From contig JBHHYS010000117.1 in assembly GCA_046757645.1 (NCBI GenBank), forward strand, positions 1 to 6,509: 6,509 nt of DNA, in the 5' to 3' direction. A program made the position numbers and the translations under genes. A model generated the notes under the pieces. The model had not been told where the DNA came from, ran no database searches, and saw only the letters and a program-made list of their open reading frames with translations. Origin of the DNA: JBHHYS01 sp046757645 (GTDB taxonomy: Bacteria; Acidobacteriota; Terriglobia; Acidiferrales; 2-02-FULL-67-57). Shown here one piece after another: positions 6,175 to 6,509 of the stretch; the first letter of the stretch is position 1; every line of letters begins with the position of its first letter.

Positions 6175-6509
6175 TCCTCCACCCCCGCCAAAAGCACTAA
6201 AGCCAAGAGCACGCGCTGCAATCCCTGCTCGCGCCCGGTGGGGTCATACCATTCCCGCAACGAATGGCAGGCCCCGCTGCGCCCACCGCCCCCGACGGCC
6301 ACGGCTTCGATGCCCAACGAGATGGGAATGTTGGCGTCGGTGGAGGAGCGCTGCATGCTGGTCTTGATGCCCAGGTGGTTGTCCACGGCGCGAAAGACCT
6401 CGAGGATGCGGGCGGTGGCGGGCAGCTCACCCGCGGGCCGGTGACCGATCGCCTTGATCTCACTGACCAGCACCGCCCCTTTGACCCGAGCCCAGGCGTT
6501 TCCTTCGGC
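6171..6509 (-). CDS. M20-family metallopeptidase, C-terminal part (5' end beyond the window)
   Basis: An open frame enters from the right edge and ends in TGA at 6171, giving the last 112 residues. Visible landmarks of M20/M25/M40 peptidases are IGHRPAGELP (21-30), just before the second half of the catalytic domain; SSTDANIPISLGIEAVAVGGGG (55-76), the segment returning from the dimerisation domain; and CHSLREWYD (81-89), where His82 corresponds to the last metal ligand of the family. These enzymes are di-zinc exopeptidases or deacylases for peptides and N-acyl amino acids; PepT-like and carboxypeptidase G2-like members share this ending. The exact substrate cannot be judged without the N-terminal half, which holds the other metal ligands. 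Its stop overlaps the amidohydrolase start (ATGA), so the two are translationally coupled, with transcription starting outside the window. Confidence 0.88.
   Translation of the reverse strand, partial: AEGNAWARVKGAVLVSEIKAIGHRPAGELPATARILEVFRAVDNHLGIKTSMQRSSTDANIPISLGIEAVAVGGGGRSGACHSLREWYDPTGREQGLQRVLLALVLLAGVEE

Overview
The window is GC-rich bacterial DNA with six genes, all on the minus strand, two of them cut by the window edges. Reading in the direction of transcription (right to left) the order is: the C-terminal end of an M20-family metallopeptidase; a secreted YtcJ-type amidohydrolase; a ten-helix EamA/DMT transporter; a membrane-anchored HtrA/Deg serine protease with two PDZ domains; a small [2Fe-2S] ferredoxin-like protein; and the N-terminal 331 residues of a 2-hydroxyacyl-CoA dehydratase / CoA-activase family protein (COG3581/DUF2229-like). 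The HtrA and amidohydrolase proteins, and the style of the intergenic palindromes, look most like Acidobacteriota. That is an impression from remembered family members, not a tested assignment.

Right part (6509-3541): the peptidase stop and the amidohydrolase start overlap as ATGA, and the transporter starts 12 nt after the amidohydrolase stop, in the same frame and without a clear Shine-Dalgarno. These three genes look like one translationally coupled operon: a peptidase, an exported hydrolase acting on amide-type bonds, and an exporter or importer of small metabolites. A strong palindrome lies inside the signal-peptide codons of the amidohydrolase.

Middle (3540-1902): a short gap holds an 11-bp RNA hairpin specific to the minus strand, then an extended -10 promoter (TGC-TATAAT) and a textbook ribosome binding site for htrA, so htrA is probably its own transcription unit for envelope protein quality control.

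Left part (1901-1): the 212 nt after htrA hold a three-way-junction inverted repeat and a GC-rich hairpin followed by a T-rich stretch, ending about 20 nt before the ferredoxin-like start. A gap of about 360 nt with only weak inverted repeats separates the ferredoxin-like gene from the dehydratase/activase-like gene. The two iron-sulfur proteins may work together in low-potential electron transfer, but only proximity supports this.

I see no complete undescribed system, no mobile element and no CRISPR. The parts most worth following up are the structured elements and the coding palindrome.
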